From: Phoronis australis
Taxonomy: Eukaryota > Phoronida > Phoronidae
Reading direction: 5' to 3'
DNA length: 64,000 nt
Assembly (NCBI GenBank): GCA_002633005.1
Contig: NMRA01000165.1
Location: forward strand, 161,958 to 225,957
Shown here: in pieces, positions 11,594-25,100 of the stretch
Position numbering within the stretch: the stretch's first letter is position 1
Layout: the number at the start of each line of letters is the position of its first letter
Notes under the pieces: model-generated
Seen by the model: only the letters and a program-made list of their open reading frames with translations
Database searches by the model: none
What the model was told of the DNA's origin: nothing
Position numbers and translations under genes: made by a program

Positions 11594-14500
11594 ATGTTGG
11601 TTCGACAAGTACCCAGGTGGTGCAGTGCATTATTGCCATGGAAACCTGGCATGGTACTCAGGGCTTGTGCTTCCACGAAGCCGTTTTATTACCAGGACAT
11701 GTTTGAGGCTGCAAAACCTCTAGACACACCATACAAAAAATTGACTAGTAAGTTTGGTTAGAGGTATGAAGTCTATGTTAACAGTGACACCTCGTGAACT
11801 TTCACAATTTTGTTAATGTTTTTTAATATTTTTTGATTTTAAGCATTGTAATAACGGTGGCTTGAATTGTTCGAAGTTATAGTAAGTAGGCAATGGTGGT
11901 CAATTCATGCTCAATGACTGGTGAGGACTCACTTTCCCTACAAGCTCCTCTGGAAGTGGTTGTCCCTTAAGCATACCATATATATATCTAGGGTTAATGT
12001 GCAGGGTGTTTACATTGATGAGCTCAATAATCAAGGGGTATGTGTTGAATAGGGGCATTTGTACGGTAAAGAATTTTTTTGGAAATTGGGGTGGTGTTCA
12101 TCCGAGCAGTTAATTCAGGTAAACACATCAAATGCATTTAACTATTTAGAACAAATATCGGAAACATTGGTAAATGTTGTTTCATGACATCTACACACTG
12201 CACACCATGTTGTAATAGACTTAAGTCTTCTCAATCTTTAGAAAAAAACAGAGTCCATTAAGCCAAGTATAGCGGTTGACATGGATGAGGATGGCCATTG
12301 ACTTCTATGCACCTCAGCAATGTAGACATTGTAATTGTCTGGGTTGGAGGTTTTGGTTGCCAGTGATTTCTCATTTTATTTCACCCATTGCTTTAACATT
12401 GCAATAAGGTACTATGAAGAGGAAACTTAGGGCACTACAGGACTGTTTCTTTAAGAGTCTGTCTTTTTTGACTTTTGGCTAAAAATAGTCCACGGATGGC
12501 TTTGCCTGTTTCACAAAATTAGACTTATGCTAAAAGTCGGAAGATCTATCTGCAACTCGAAGCCAAAACACATAAATCTGTATCCTGCTTGAAAGCAGGC
12601 CAGAAGCTAAAGGCAAAAGTCAAACAATCAACTTTTGGCTAGTATATACCCTGGTGAGACCGTTGTGAAGTGACCTCGTTAAATCATTAATTGAAAAAAT
12701 TTACATGAAAGAAAAAGTAATGTGATGTAGTTGACAGCATTCATTCATGACGTTTCCTGTAAGTGTCTTGCGGTTCAGTGTTCACCAATGGATTGTGTGT
12801 GATTGTTAAATATTTCAGGCGATTTTGTGACTAAAGTTGAGGTTCAAGGTCATGAGTTCCTTCAAGTTGAACCTCAGGCCTTGACCACCTTGGCATCGCA
12901 AGCATTCGTAGACATCTCCCATTTACTCAGGCCAGCACATCTACAGGTAGGGAATAGAAGATGGTAAAAAAATGCAATTCTTAGCATCTGAAAGTTGATT
13001 TCACTACTGATCATTTCACTACTGAATTTTTTGTGTCTTAATTTGGTTAAATTTGCATGTTTATGTTGCAGTGTGTGCAACAAATGATTGTAGTCTTGGA
13101 GTGAATGTGTGATTCCAATCTTACCCAATTTTTTTAGCTCTCAAGTCTCAGCAGAGCTGTGTTGTTTTTTCTTAATGTTGGCAGAGGTTCTTGTGCACTC
13201 TGAGCTTAGCTTTTCCAAATCTCATAACCAATTGTTAAAAACATTTATGCTGGTAGTATACTACCTATAGACCATTGCACAACCCGTCACAGGTTGATCC
13301 ATTCGATGCTCTCATCAGTAATTAGCCATCAATAACTTTTCATCGTTAAAGCGTTTTAGAGATAGATGAAAGTCATCTAACAATGGTGTACTGTGAAGTT
13401 TGTACTTGGATATGACTGCTATTGTGTGTCGTGATGTTAAAGTAAAAATGCTCCAGTTGAGTAGTCTTTACAATTTGGGACACCAAAATTCACAACTAAA
13501 TTGGATTTTCTTAATTGTGAAGTACTGAATAATGGACTCGTATCTTGAGTTCGTACCCAAGTAGAACAGAAAATGTTTGATTTCAAGTAAAGAGATTGTA
13601 TCCCAGCCCCAGACCTATTACATCCAGTTTCCTGTGAATATAATGGTATATTGAAGTATTATTCCTCCAGCAACTAGCCAACATTTTAAAAGACCCTGAA
13701 GCCTCAAGTAATGACAAATATGTGGCGACAGAGTTCCTAAAGAATGCCAATATCGCAGCAAGCATGGTGCTCCCTGGATGCCAAGACACTGGCACAGCAA
13801 TCGTAATGGGTAGGAAGATAGCTTGAAGACTTGTCTCTCATTGAAAGAAGAATGCACTGTTAGTGTAAACTATGGACTAGTGTTCCATGTTGATATATCA
13901 AGGTTGTGTTTTGGATTAGAAGAGGAACAAAACCTTTGTCATTGCCACCTGTATTGTGTAGTAGAAGCTATTCCTGTATCCTGCCCAAAATTTGTTGCAT
14001 ACAATATATGGGAAGCATGTGATCAAAGCCCCAGGAAAAACTTTTTAATATGTGACACTGGAGTAAAAGTTTAAAAGGGAATGATCTTGTGTGTAGTTAG
14101 GTGGGCCTAAATAGGCACTTGTACAGTGAACAGAAAATTATTCAGTTGTCTATCACTTTGAAACATTGTGTATTTTGTGCTTTCCAGAGGCAGAAGTGAA
14201 ATTTTACTTCTGGGATATAGAATTGCATGTAACTTATTCCTTCCTGGCTGTTTGGGTGATTCTTGTCAACCATGAATTACTGTGTGTACTACAATCACAT
14301 TGATTTCGTTCTCTGTTTTTGTCTTGCAGGTAAGCGAGGCCAGTATGTGATGACAGATGGCGCTGACGCTGAACACTTATCCCGTGGAGTCTACAACACA
14401 TACACACAGAGTAACTTACGATACTCACAGGTGGGTCACGCTGCATACTCATTGAACCATGGTTTGTGGATCAGTGTCAACTGAAGGAGTGGTGGTGATG

Positions 14501-17500
14501 TGGGTGTGAGGTTTGAAAGCTCCCCGCCAGCTTTAACTCAGTCAATTCATTTCCCTTGAAAAATGTACCTGGCTAAGTTAATGAATGTTAAGTGAATGGC
14601 AAGCCTCGACTGGCAGTTTCCATTTACGGACTGGGTAATAACAATGCGTAGTGCTATATCAGGGCTGATACTATCATTAGTATGGCAATAGGTATTTGAC
14701 CATGCAAGGAAACACCTTATTTTTTTAATGACTGCAAAACTCTCAACTGATTGGGTTGTCTCAATAAGAAGTGTACTTTGCTCATGAGCTTGTAATAAAG
14801 GCTATAGTGATCATTCATCATTCGAAAAATGAAATAACCCACTGTTCGTCATTTGACAATGTCTGAAGTCGGATTATGTACTATTAACTCTGGTTCCCAT
14901 GTAGATAGCCTTGTATTTTACCACAGGTATCACCACTTGACATGTACACAGAGGTGAATACTGGTACTAACCTGCCTGCCCAGATTGAGCTGTATGCAAC
15001 ACCTGGTAATGAGTATCACTTCCTATTCATTGCCAAAGGTGGAGGTTCAGCAAATAAGTCATTTCTGTATCAGCAGACCAAGGCACTGTTGAACCCGGAG
15101 AAACTAATGCAATTTGTAGATGAGAAGATCAAGGTAAATACAATCAGAGAACCCAGACCATAAGAAGATAGTTTTATTCAAATCAGCTAGAGAGACTTTG
15201 ACAGAACTCTGCCAAACAATGTTTAACAAACTTTTTGCCTGAATTATTTGGCTGTTTAGTTGAATTTTTATTGCAATGGAATGGATCAGTACCTGTTGAG
15301 ATTTGGTTCAGATTTAACCAGATTTCAGTGAAACTGGGTCAAGTAGAAAAGAAATTTGTCGTGGCTTTGTTTGTCGAAACAAATTTCAACATTATCTAGT
15401 TTATTGTGAAACTGTTGTGGATCTTACTTTGTTGAATTTGCTGGTTGTTGCAATTGAGATGTGACTGTCGTGTCGTAATTTTCGGGTAAGCCAAATGTCT
15501 GAAGTTGAAAGCATTTTTCTCTGTCATAATGGGAACTACATATTTGTTAGTCTGAACAATACTTTTCGAGACATACATGAATTTAAAAATGTAAAACCAA
15601 CATGAAGTTGAAGTCAATATTGTTTCAGCCATAAGTACACACATGGCTTATTCCCTTTGAATTCATAAATGTTAGACAATGCATTATTTTGTCAACCAAT
15701 ATTTCCTCTCTGAACATATTGCTTCTACTTCCCATTCTTAGTGGTCATAAATTGACAGTTGTAGAGTTTAACAACATGTTAAAACATCAGATTCTTTCTT
15801 AGTGGTCAGTGTAAATTGACAATTGTAGAGTTTAGCAAGATGTTAAAACATCAGATTCTTTCTTAGTGGTCAGTATAAATTGACAATTGTAGAGTTTAAC
15901 AAGATGATAAAACATCAGATTCTTTCTTATTGGACAGTATAAATTGACAATAATTGTAGAGTTTAACAACATGTTAAAACATCAGATTCTTTCTTAGTGG
16001 TGAGTATAAATTGACAATTGTAGAGTTTAACAACATGTTAAAACATCAGATTCTTTCTTAGTGGTCTGTATAAATTGACAATCGTAGAGTTTAACAACAT
16101 GTTAAAACATCAGATTCTTTCTTAGTGGTCAGTATAAATTGACAATTATTGAGTTTAACAAGATGTTAAAACATCAGATACAATTATGATTGTCATCCTG
16201 TAGTGACCTTATACATTCATAGTAACTAGTCATAGGGTTCTCATAAAATAATTGTCAAAATTGATATTTTTTCGGTTTCAAAAATGTCCACAACTTTGCA
16301 AAACGTTGTAAAGCATTTGTTTGGTGCTTCTTAATGTTTTATGAAAAAAGTGAATCAATAAAACTTCACTCGTCTGCCATATTGTGTCCCAATTGGTGAG
16401 ATATTATTGTACTCTGTATATTGTGGAACCTGTTACAGCCAACTGGACTCGATTATCACCTTTTGTGAATTGTTCTCACGTTTGATTCAGACATTAGGTA
16501 CAGCTGCCTGCCCTCCTTATCACTTGGCCTTTGTTGTGGGTGGAACATCAGCTGAACTCAACCTGAAGACAGTGAAGTTGGCCTCCACCAAGTACCTGGA
16601 TAACTTACATACCACTGGTGAGTCTGTGCATAGAATACTGAGATTCTTTTTTGGTTTTGCTTCAGTATAATCTTTTGTTTATGACAATTTTTTCAATTTT
16701 GATATAATTGAAACTTCAGAAAAGGTATTACATCTCATGAACTACACTCTTGATGTTGTCCGTGTGGCAGATACAAGGTACATGTAGTATTATAATTAAA
16801 TGGTTAGTGAAACTTAATAACTTTGTGCCTGGGGTAATATATCCTGCTTTCAATCATTAAAAGACCCTAGAGATTACATACACAGCATATCTTTATACTC
16901 ATGCCATCGGTCTTTTAGTTATAAGGTTGTTACTCATGTTTTTGTGATACTCTTGTGACACTTTGCGCCAGATGAAGTCGTTATGTGCTCCATCATTAAA
17001 CAATTATATTGCTCACTTGTGCAGGTAATGAACATGGACGGGCGTTCAGAGACGTTGAACTTGAGGAGCAGATCTTAGAGCTGACTAGGAAGATGGGGAT
17101 AGGAGCACAGTTTGGGGGCAAGTACTTCTGTCATGATGTACGAGTCATCCGCCTGCCTCGCCATGGTGCCTCGTGCCCTGTGGGTATTGGAGTCTCCTGT
17201 TCAGCTGACCGCCAGGTGCGTTGGATGGATTAAACTGAGATACATTTTCTAACTTCTGAATTGGTAGATCTCTGGGCATGCCCTGATGTTACTCATGACA
17301 CCAAGGCGTTTGATGTTAGGATACACAGTGAACATTAGGATACACAGTGAACATGGGTTTCTGAAAGAGAAAGCCTGTTTTGAGTGCTACCATGGTAGTT
17401 GTGACAACAAAGATAAGTGAACTGGTCCACCTCTTAGGGATCAACAGTTATAATACATAGTAATGAGCAATGACACTTATGATTCAAAAAAGTTTACAAG

Positions 17501-20335
17501 CATCTTTGAATAATGTATTTTGAAGGATGTTCAAGCATTGAACTCTCGAGTATTGTGAGTGGACAAGAATTCATACAGCTGATAATGACATTTACATGAA
17601 GAGATGATGTTGAAACTTCAGAAATTTTGTGCTAACTGACTGCTACTTCATCCACCATTCAGTTGATGTGACCTGTTGCCTTTGCAGGCCCATGGTAAAA
17701 TCACAGCGAACGGTGTATTCCTAGAGCAGCTGGAGGCAGACCCCAGTAAATATATGCCAGAGGTGACCACAGACCAATTGAGCTCGGATGTAGTCAAGGT
17801 ATGCCGGTGGAACACATGGTAAAACTATCAGTCCAAGTGTTTAAAAGTCAGCAGAATATCTTTCATTAAACTGGGAATCAAACCCATAATCCTCAACACA
17901 ACAGTGTTATTCTGAGTATGGCGTCGCATCTGGCCAGACTCATTGGCAAGCGTTTACCTGAAGCCTTGTATTTTGCCAGAGCAGTGGGTTGGTTGCTGGA
18001 TTCAGTTTTGTTGTAATCACAGTAGAGATATGGTAGAAGTGTGTTGCTGCATTAGAGCCATCATCTAACGTGACTCACGTCTTATTTTTTTCATTGCTGT
18101 AAGATTGCTCTTGTATGAAAGAAAATCATTAACTTAAACGAAGAAACATGAGGTCCAGACATTATCCAACTTTGTGATAAAGGTCTTCATCCGTGATTTC
18201 CTTTTTAATATATCATCCGGAAGCAATAATATTACAAATACACAGACATCCTCCGGAGTATGTGTAGTTTTGGGTATACCTCAATCCTTGAAAGGGCAGG
18301 AACATAGATGTGATCTCCGTGTATGACGTTTCCTGGTTTAGGAAAACACATCCACACCAGGAAACATTGAAACACCACTTTTTATGATGATATTTTTCAT
18401 GCAGCATAATGTTATTTAGGTTATTTTAAGCATTTTTTTTACTTTTAATAAAATGGTTTTTGTTCATTGATTGACTGATTTTGCCAGGTTGATATCAACC
18501 AGCCCATGCCAGAGGTGTTGAAGGAGTTGTCCAAGTACCCAGTCAAGACCCGGTTGTCTCTGAGTGGCACTCTCATTGTGGCTAGAGACATCGCCCATGC
18601 CAAGTTACAGGAAAGACTGGATAGTGGCGAGGGACTTCCCCAGTATGTCAGGGACCATCCTATTTACTACGCTGGACCTGCCAAAACACCGGATGTGAGT
18701 GGGGCACCCTTGTTTTGGGTCATGCAAGGTCACGTGGGTCTCACACATTGCATCATAGTGTAAAAGAACAAAATGAAGTAGAATACAGTTTTATTCAGGA
18801 AATCACACTTGTGCTGATCCCACTGATAATTGCCTGAAATAATCCCAGCGTTAGTTCCGGCAAATTTTTACTAGGAAAATTTGCTGGGCTTTCTGTCATC
18901 AATTCAATTTTTCATGATTTATTTCAGTTAAATCTATTCATGAGTTTCACTTTTGTTCAATCAATTGAATGTCCAAGCCAGACTGCTCTTGGCCAATGGC
19001 TGTATTGCAGCCTATGCTTCCAGTGTTATGAGTGTTGTAGATGTCTGACAAAGCCAACTGGTGCTACAGAACTGGTTTGGACTCTTGATCACATGGGGAC
19101 ACAACTGATTTGTGGAAATTGTTGTGTAAAAAGATTCCTGCAAAATTTCTGGAATTTTAAAATACATGGGAAGGCAACTACTGTGAACCGTCTAATCTAG
19201 ACCTTTTGCTGCGACCCAAATGAGATTTGAAAAATTGCATAAAATTGGCAAAACACGTGGTTCTTTTGTAGCAATTTGGCTTTTGAGTTTTTGAATTTCT
19301 TTAAATTTAACCATGTTTTAGTGTGCTTCTGGTCTTGTAAATTGTTCATGTAATAAATGATGTGCTTCCTGTAGGGAATGCCAAGTGGTTCATTTGGCCC
19401 TACCACGGCCGGCAGGATGGACTCGTATGTGGAGACATTTCAGGCTGAAGGTGGCAGTATGATCATGCTAGCTAAGGGCAACAGAAGCAAGCAGGTAGTG
19501 TGTGATGTGTGTATGTTTAGCTGGTGATTATTGCCTGGTTGGAACCAACTTAGGAGAAATCTAAGATAATGATCGCCTTGCTGTAAACAGATTAGTTCAA
19601 GGTGCTTGAAAGGCCACTGGGTGGTTTTAACATCATGAATGTTTTCATATGGAATGGATATATTGAGCTATAATTGTAAAGCCAGCTCTGTTTCTGTCTT
19701 TTTGATAAACCTTCTTATCTCAGAATATTTGGGGTGCTGACTTCGAGATGAGGATTGAAGTTTCCAGAAAAAAGACAATGCAATATGGGTAATCAACATC
19801 ATAACTGTTACTTTGCCAGGTGACCAATGCCTGCAAGAAACACGGTGGATTTTACTTGGGTTCTATTGGTGGTCCAGCAGCTGTGTTAGCCAAGAACTCT
19901 ATCAAGAAAGTAGAAGTGCTGGAATATCCTGAACTGGGTACGTGTAATTCAATTTAAATGTGAAGTTTATTGTGACAGTCAGCAAATCATCTGACATTCA
20001 CAGACATTGGTGCTCTGTTTCAGTTGTCTTTTGTTTGGACTATTGTACTGTGTGTCATCCATGAACAGTTACATCAGGTGTCGCAATGTAAAACGAAAAA
20101 AGATGTATTTTATCGTTTACAGTTGTATGGGTTATATGCTGCATGGTAGAGTTTAAAGCTATAGTTACTACAATCATCCTCAATCTCTGCATAATCTTTG
20201 TCAACATTATTTCAGAGGTGATTTTTATTTGTAGGAATGGAAGCTATCTGGAAGGTGGAAGTGGAAGATTTCCCAGCATTCATAGTAGTGGATGACAAAG
20301 GAAATGACTTCTTCAAAGAATGGTTATCGGATTAA
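11594..20335 (+). CDS. Class I (Fe-S) fumarate hydratase with mitochondrial presequence, 12 coding exons
   Basis: The exons are 11594-11747, 12819-12946, 13671-13809, 14330-14430, 14927-15133, 16491-16617, 17025-17215, 17688-17798, 18488-18694, 19375-19494, 19820-19937 and 20235-20335. All introns are GT-AG, and the frame closes to 567 residues. The product is colinear with E. coli FumA/FumB (about 548 residues), which interconvert fumarate and malate using a [4Fe-4S] cluster. It is not related to the class II enzyme usual in animals. The three cluster cysteines are visible at C131 ([10 protein letters not shown]), C250 (TAACPPYH) and C344 (GVSCSADR). Their spacings of 119 and 94 residues match FumA C105/C224/C318. 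Other conserved blocks are [67 protein letters not shown] and [16 protein letters not shown]. Residues 1-28 are Arg-rich with no acids ([14 protein letters not shown]...), a mitochondrial targeting peptide by inference. FumA-like sequence begins at KPFYYQ (29). Confidence 0.97.
15736..16180. repeat. 64-bp tandem array, 7 copies, in fumarase intron 5
   Basis: The unit contains GTAGAGTTTAACAACATG, TTAAAACATCAGATTC and TTTCTTAGTGGTCAG. Copies of GTAGAG start at 15761, 15825, 15889, 15956, 16020 and 16084, with a diverged seventh near 16148. The period is 64 bp, with one 67-bp spacing. The copies are highly similar, so the expansion is recent. Confidence 0.9.
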
Positions 20336-21812
20336 AGGCTCATGGCTTTTGGAATGGCTGTGCTAAATTGCTTGTTTTATGTCAAATAATTCAAATGCTG
20401 CCATGTATACAAAATGTTTTTCTCAAGCTTCTTGGCACGCACCAGTCACTGGGTCCCCCGAATCAGCCTGCAGACATCGTCAGTTCAGGTACAAAATGAG
20501 TCTTCTCATAGGGGTTTTTTGAGCCCATCAGCAGAGCAGTGTTTTAAATAAACGAAAGGTCTGAATCAGCCATTGGCATGTAAATTTTCATGGTTGTGGT
20601 GTGAAGTTTTATAACAGTCAGCTATACATCTTTAGACAAGCAAGAACGGAAATAGGTGGGTGACTGGTTGCAGGTTGACAGGCCGAGTGACACCACAACA
20701 TTGGACAGATTTTTGCTGCAGACATGTAAGAAGTGAGAAACAGAGGATGTGTGAGAAAATGCATTGCTAAGTGCTTTAATCATTGATTATTTGAAATGAG
20801 ATTTGACATGCTTCTGAAACCATTTGGTTTAGAAGGTAGTATTTCAGTTTGATGGGGTTTTCCACAAAGCTGCAAAATAGTAATTGTTTTATTACATTTA
20901 CTAATTTATAAAACTTGAACGCTATTTTTGATCTCAAAATAGAAGATTACTGAATTTGAAAAATGTTGATTTAGCATTGAGCTGTTAATAGTCACACTCG
21001 AGATTTAAGTTTCGCAATGTCATCAAAGTAAAGAAGAGAATATATACATTTGAATAGTGTTGACATTATGTCTTAATTTTAATGTATGGCAAAATTGAAT
21101 TCGTTAAAGAAAAAACTTCTTGTTTTAGTTTATTTGTGCTGACAAAACTTATTTCACAATCCCAATGAGATAACATTTGATTGCCACCTGGTGAAATGCA
21201 ATGCGCCAATCGTTATCTTGAAATTTGAGCACTTCAGGTGACACTGTTTGAGCCAATAGCTAAACATTAACTCAGTGATCCCTAATTCTTTGTTATTTCA
21301 GTCAATACATGGGGCATCAAAATAAGACATTGAAGAAAACGTTTAATGAATCCTTTTATGTAAAAGATAATTTAAAAAATGGTAAAATTTGAGGTGCTCA
21401 AAATCCAGAAAAATGTTTACTCACACCAATGTCAGATAATAAATTGGAAATATAATTAAAGCCAAAAGGATAAAAACTGAAATCGTGCAATGATGGTATT
21501 CTGTTTTTCATATGATTTCGTCATTGATTTAATTTCACATTTTTGCCAGAGCTGTCTCTGCTTAGCTGGCTGTCGGAGATCTCACTTTGTTTATTGATTT
21601 GTAGTAGGCAGACCAAAATAAAAATTTGAATACTAAAAATTCAATGATAAGTTAAAACTTTCAGACCCCTTATTAAAGTAAAAATATTAAAAAGTGAACA
21701 GTATAGGACGGAAAGTACAAATTGCTTCAGATTATGTCGATTTCTGCTTTTTAGTCGAACTTTGATCAAATTACTGATGATGAGAATAGTTGCCTGAATG
21801 TTGTAAACTGCT

Positions 21813-21818
21813 TTTATT
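21813..21818 (-). promoter_or_regulatory. Poly(A) signal, probable 3' end of SPAG7
   Basis: The minus strand has AATAAA about 285 bp past the SPAG7 stop. It lies inside the fumarase 3' UTR if that transcript runs to the signal at 21873. Other minus-strand candidates exist near 21590. Confidence 0.45.
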
Positions 21819-21872
21819 TACTGATGCTTCCTCTGATCTTGGTTTTGTCATTGTTGTTTTGAGTCTTATAGA

Positions 21873-21878
21873 AATAAA
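21873..21878 (+). promoter_or_regulatory. Poly(A) signal, probable 3' end of fumarase
   Basis: AATAAA lies 1.5 kb past the fumarase stop. An earlier AATAAA near 20547 could give a shorter form. No other coding signal lies between 20336 and 22101. Confidence 0.45.
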
Positions 21879-22101
21879 CATTTATATGGTAACAAAAATG
21901 TAATATCTTACAATTAAAACTGTTTGAAAACATTTTGACATTATGGAACACTGTGTGAAATAGAATGACAATGACACACCTTCAATTGTTGGCTACACAG
22001 ACAATTTTCACTGTGCTTGGGTGATGACAAACGTTTATATCCTATAGTATAGCTCCATCCAGAACTGTCACTGAATGTTTGCATGACATGCTGTAGAGAG
22101 A

Positions 22102-25100
22102 TTAACTGTCCACTTGGTCTGAACTGTCCTTTGAGCTAGATTTTCCAGAACATTCGTGTCCTGTGTCATCTGTATTGCCTGAGGACTCGTGTTCAACTTT
22201 TAACCTTTTGGCCTTGCTTTCTGCCATCACTTGCTCTATTGTTCTTAGGTCCCTTTTGTTTTCACTGGGTACTATAAGAAAAGAATTAAAAACTTGATCA
22301 AAATTGACTTCAAACGTACACCACAAAAACATAATTTTCTGGCTCATTTGGCTGACAACATTCAGCATAGACTCACTGCATGTTACCCTGTTTAGCTGGC
22401 AAAAAACAAAAATTGAATTAAGCACTGGTCTCGCAATATTCCGTACCATAATAGGATTCCATTTCCGTTGGCAACAAGAACATCAAAAACCACCAATTCA
22501 AGAAAATGCTTCAGAATTTACTGGGGTGGACGAACCATAAAACTGGAAGTCAACACTGGTGCACATAAGCATTATCTGTTACTGGCTCATTCATCAACAA
22601 TATAAGATGGGATGAGCGTGGTAATGTTTTTGAAACCCTGTTAAGAATTCAACATTGACAGAAAACAGCTGTGAAATGCCTCATTGATAGACAAACAAAT
22701 AACTGAGTATTTAGCCGAGTTATCGCTTGCTGGCAACACACAGTGTTGGTATATTCATACACCAATTAAAGTCAGAAATGCGAATGCCTGATCTAAATCA
22801 TTGAATACACAACTCAGAAATGTTTAAGCATGTTAAAGAGCATTTGAACACATGCAGTAAAACTAACCAAGCTCCAAGTTGACTACTGTAACACAAAAAC
22901 AAGTACAAGCATCACAACCTGTCCAACGTTAATTAAACAACACATTTGACTATCGAAAGGTAACAATTTTCTTTGATGGCCTTCACTATTTTCCCACATT
23001 ACTGAACATTAATTTGTAAAGACATATTGAGCTTTTTAGGTAATATGACTATTGCCACGAGACATAATGTCGAGTGTCAAAGTTTAGATTTCATTTTGCA
23101 ACAGTACAAAAATTAAATTGAGAAATAGGGAAGCTACTAATTCTTGCTTTCCATAGATATTATTGTTGCTGGTTCACTCTTATTTAATCTTGCTATGAGA
23201 TGACCCACTGAGGTAGTGCTCAGTAGAGCTAGGCAAAAGCAATCGTTGTTGGTGTTACCTTTAGTAACAAGAGCAACGCGCAGCGTTGAAATGCGCTCAC
23301 GAATGCATTGCAAATGGTGTGCTTTTAGGGTTATTTATTTGTATCAAAAATGGCCACTAGATGGCGCAAAAACATCCAAAAACAGGAACATGCCATATTT
23401 CATAAAAATCTGTCAAGGAACTTCAGAGAAGCAAAGGACATTGGCACTAGTGGGCACAGTGCCCGTTGGATTCGACTGAAAGTCATCGTCTGTTGTTATC
23501 TTCATATTAGTACACTTAATAAATCTGATAAAGATCCTGCAGTGGGTTTAGGAGATCCAACTATGGGCGCAAAACAAAACTACCACTAGGAGGTGCCACA
23601 GTAGTCAGTCACCATCATCAAAGGTCGTCTTCACAATGAGAACATATATGCCAATTTTCAAATGATTTGGTTGATACACTGAGGAGTGGACGCCAAACAC
23701 AAGATTTGAAAACAACAAAAATGGCCACTAGGTGGTGCAAAATACCTCCATTCCATCCAAAAACAGGAAGACAGTGTCATCACACCAATACATGCCTATA
23801 TTTAAAATTCTATAAAAATCTGTGGAGGACCTTTGAAGATACAGAGTTAAATGTAAAAACTAAAATTGTTACTAGGGGGCAAAACAGTAGTCAGATCTGT
23901 TCAAAAGTCGTCGTTGTCCGTAGTCAACATCATATCAATACACTTGCTAAATTAAGTAAAGATCGTGCAAATAGTTTAGGAGACAGCTATGAGCGCAAAA
24001 AATGCCACTAGGAGGTGCCCCAGTAGTCAAAGTCGTCAGAAAATCATCGTCAGCCGTCCACTTCATAGTAAAAACATAGATGCCAATTTTCACAATTATC
24101 CTCAAAACGGTTTGGTTGATAGATTAGTGGATGCCAAAAAACTCGAAAACAGTAAAAATGGCCACTAGGTGGCGCAAACTAGGTGGAATTTATTTGAAAA
24201 CGGAGAGATAGTGACAGGGCGCTGCGGTTGGCACCACAAATTTGTAAAAAGAGCCCCAACACTAATTTCCAACAGATACCCCTGGGGGTTTTTGGATGCA
24301 AAATCATTTTCCGAAATAGCTCCCTGAAAAAAAATGTATTGCACTTTGAACTGTGACACCCACAATCACAGCCTGACAAATGAATGTATGTGTAAGACGA
24401 TGCTCAGTCATGGTGTTAACAAATCTAGAGAAAATCTTAATAGTCCTTAGTTTTTCCAAAAATACAATGCAATGCTAAGTGAATTCCATGATGATGATAA
24501 ATTGGCTAGTTATCAAATCATACCAAATGTTGTCCGTAGACACTAAATAATAAATCAGTAACTCACCAAACCCATAACTCTTGTTTGCAGTTGTTAATTT
24601 AGCGGCATCCTTAGCAGACTCCTTCCCCAGTATATGTTCATATTTGTTTTGATAATTCCCCTGAGGAACAGCTCCTGCTGCTTTGACTGGCTTTAGCTTC
24701 TGCAGCTCTTTTTGACGCTCCTTGAAAAATACACAACACACCACAGTAAAGTATACAGTAGATATCTACTTAAGTTGGACATGTTTTTGGAAGATTTCTG
24801 ATGCAAAGTCTTGGCATCTGAAACTCTCAGTAATACTGACCGGCACTTACTTTTACAAGCAGAGTAATTTAGAAGTGATTTAAGTTGAACACTTGGTAGA
24901 CAATGACGCAAACTTGGTATTGTACTTTTTACAAGCCAGCTTATACTCGCTCATAATCTCTTTACAATCTCCTATCTTTGAGTGAGCAGTTGTGAAGCAG
25001 ATCACCAAGAGCAGGGGTATTCCTGGACTGTGCCTTTTTGCCATTAGCGCATAAAAAAATAAAAAGGCACAAGTGCATTGCAGCACTGAGCCCCTCGGCC

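Noticed and set aside
15736-16180. CRISPR-like array
   Set aside because: The repeats are head-to-tail 64-bp units with no unique spacers, inside a eukaryotic intron.
11594-20335. Fumarase as bacterial contamination
   Set aside because: Eleven GT-AG introns, animal-like flanking genes and a presequence make a bacterial contig impossible here.
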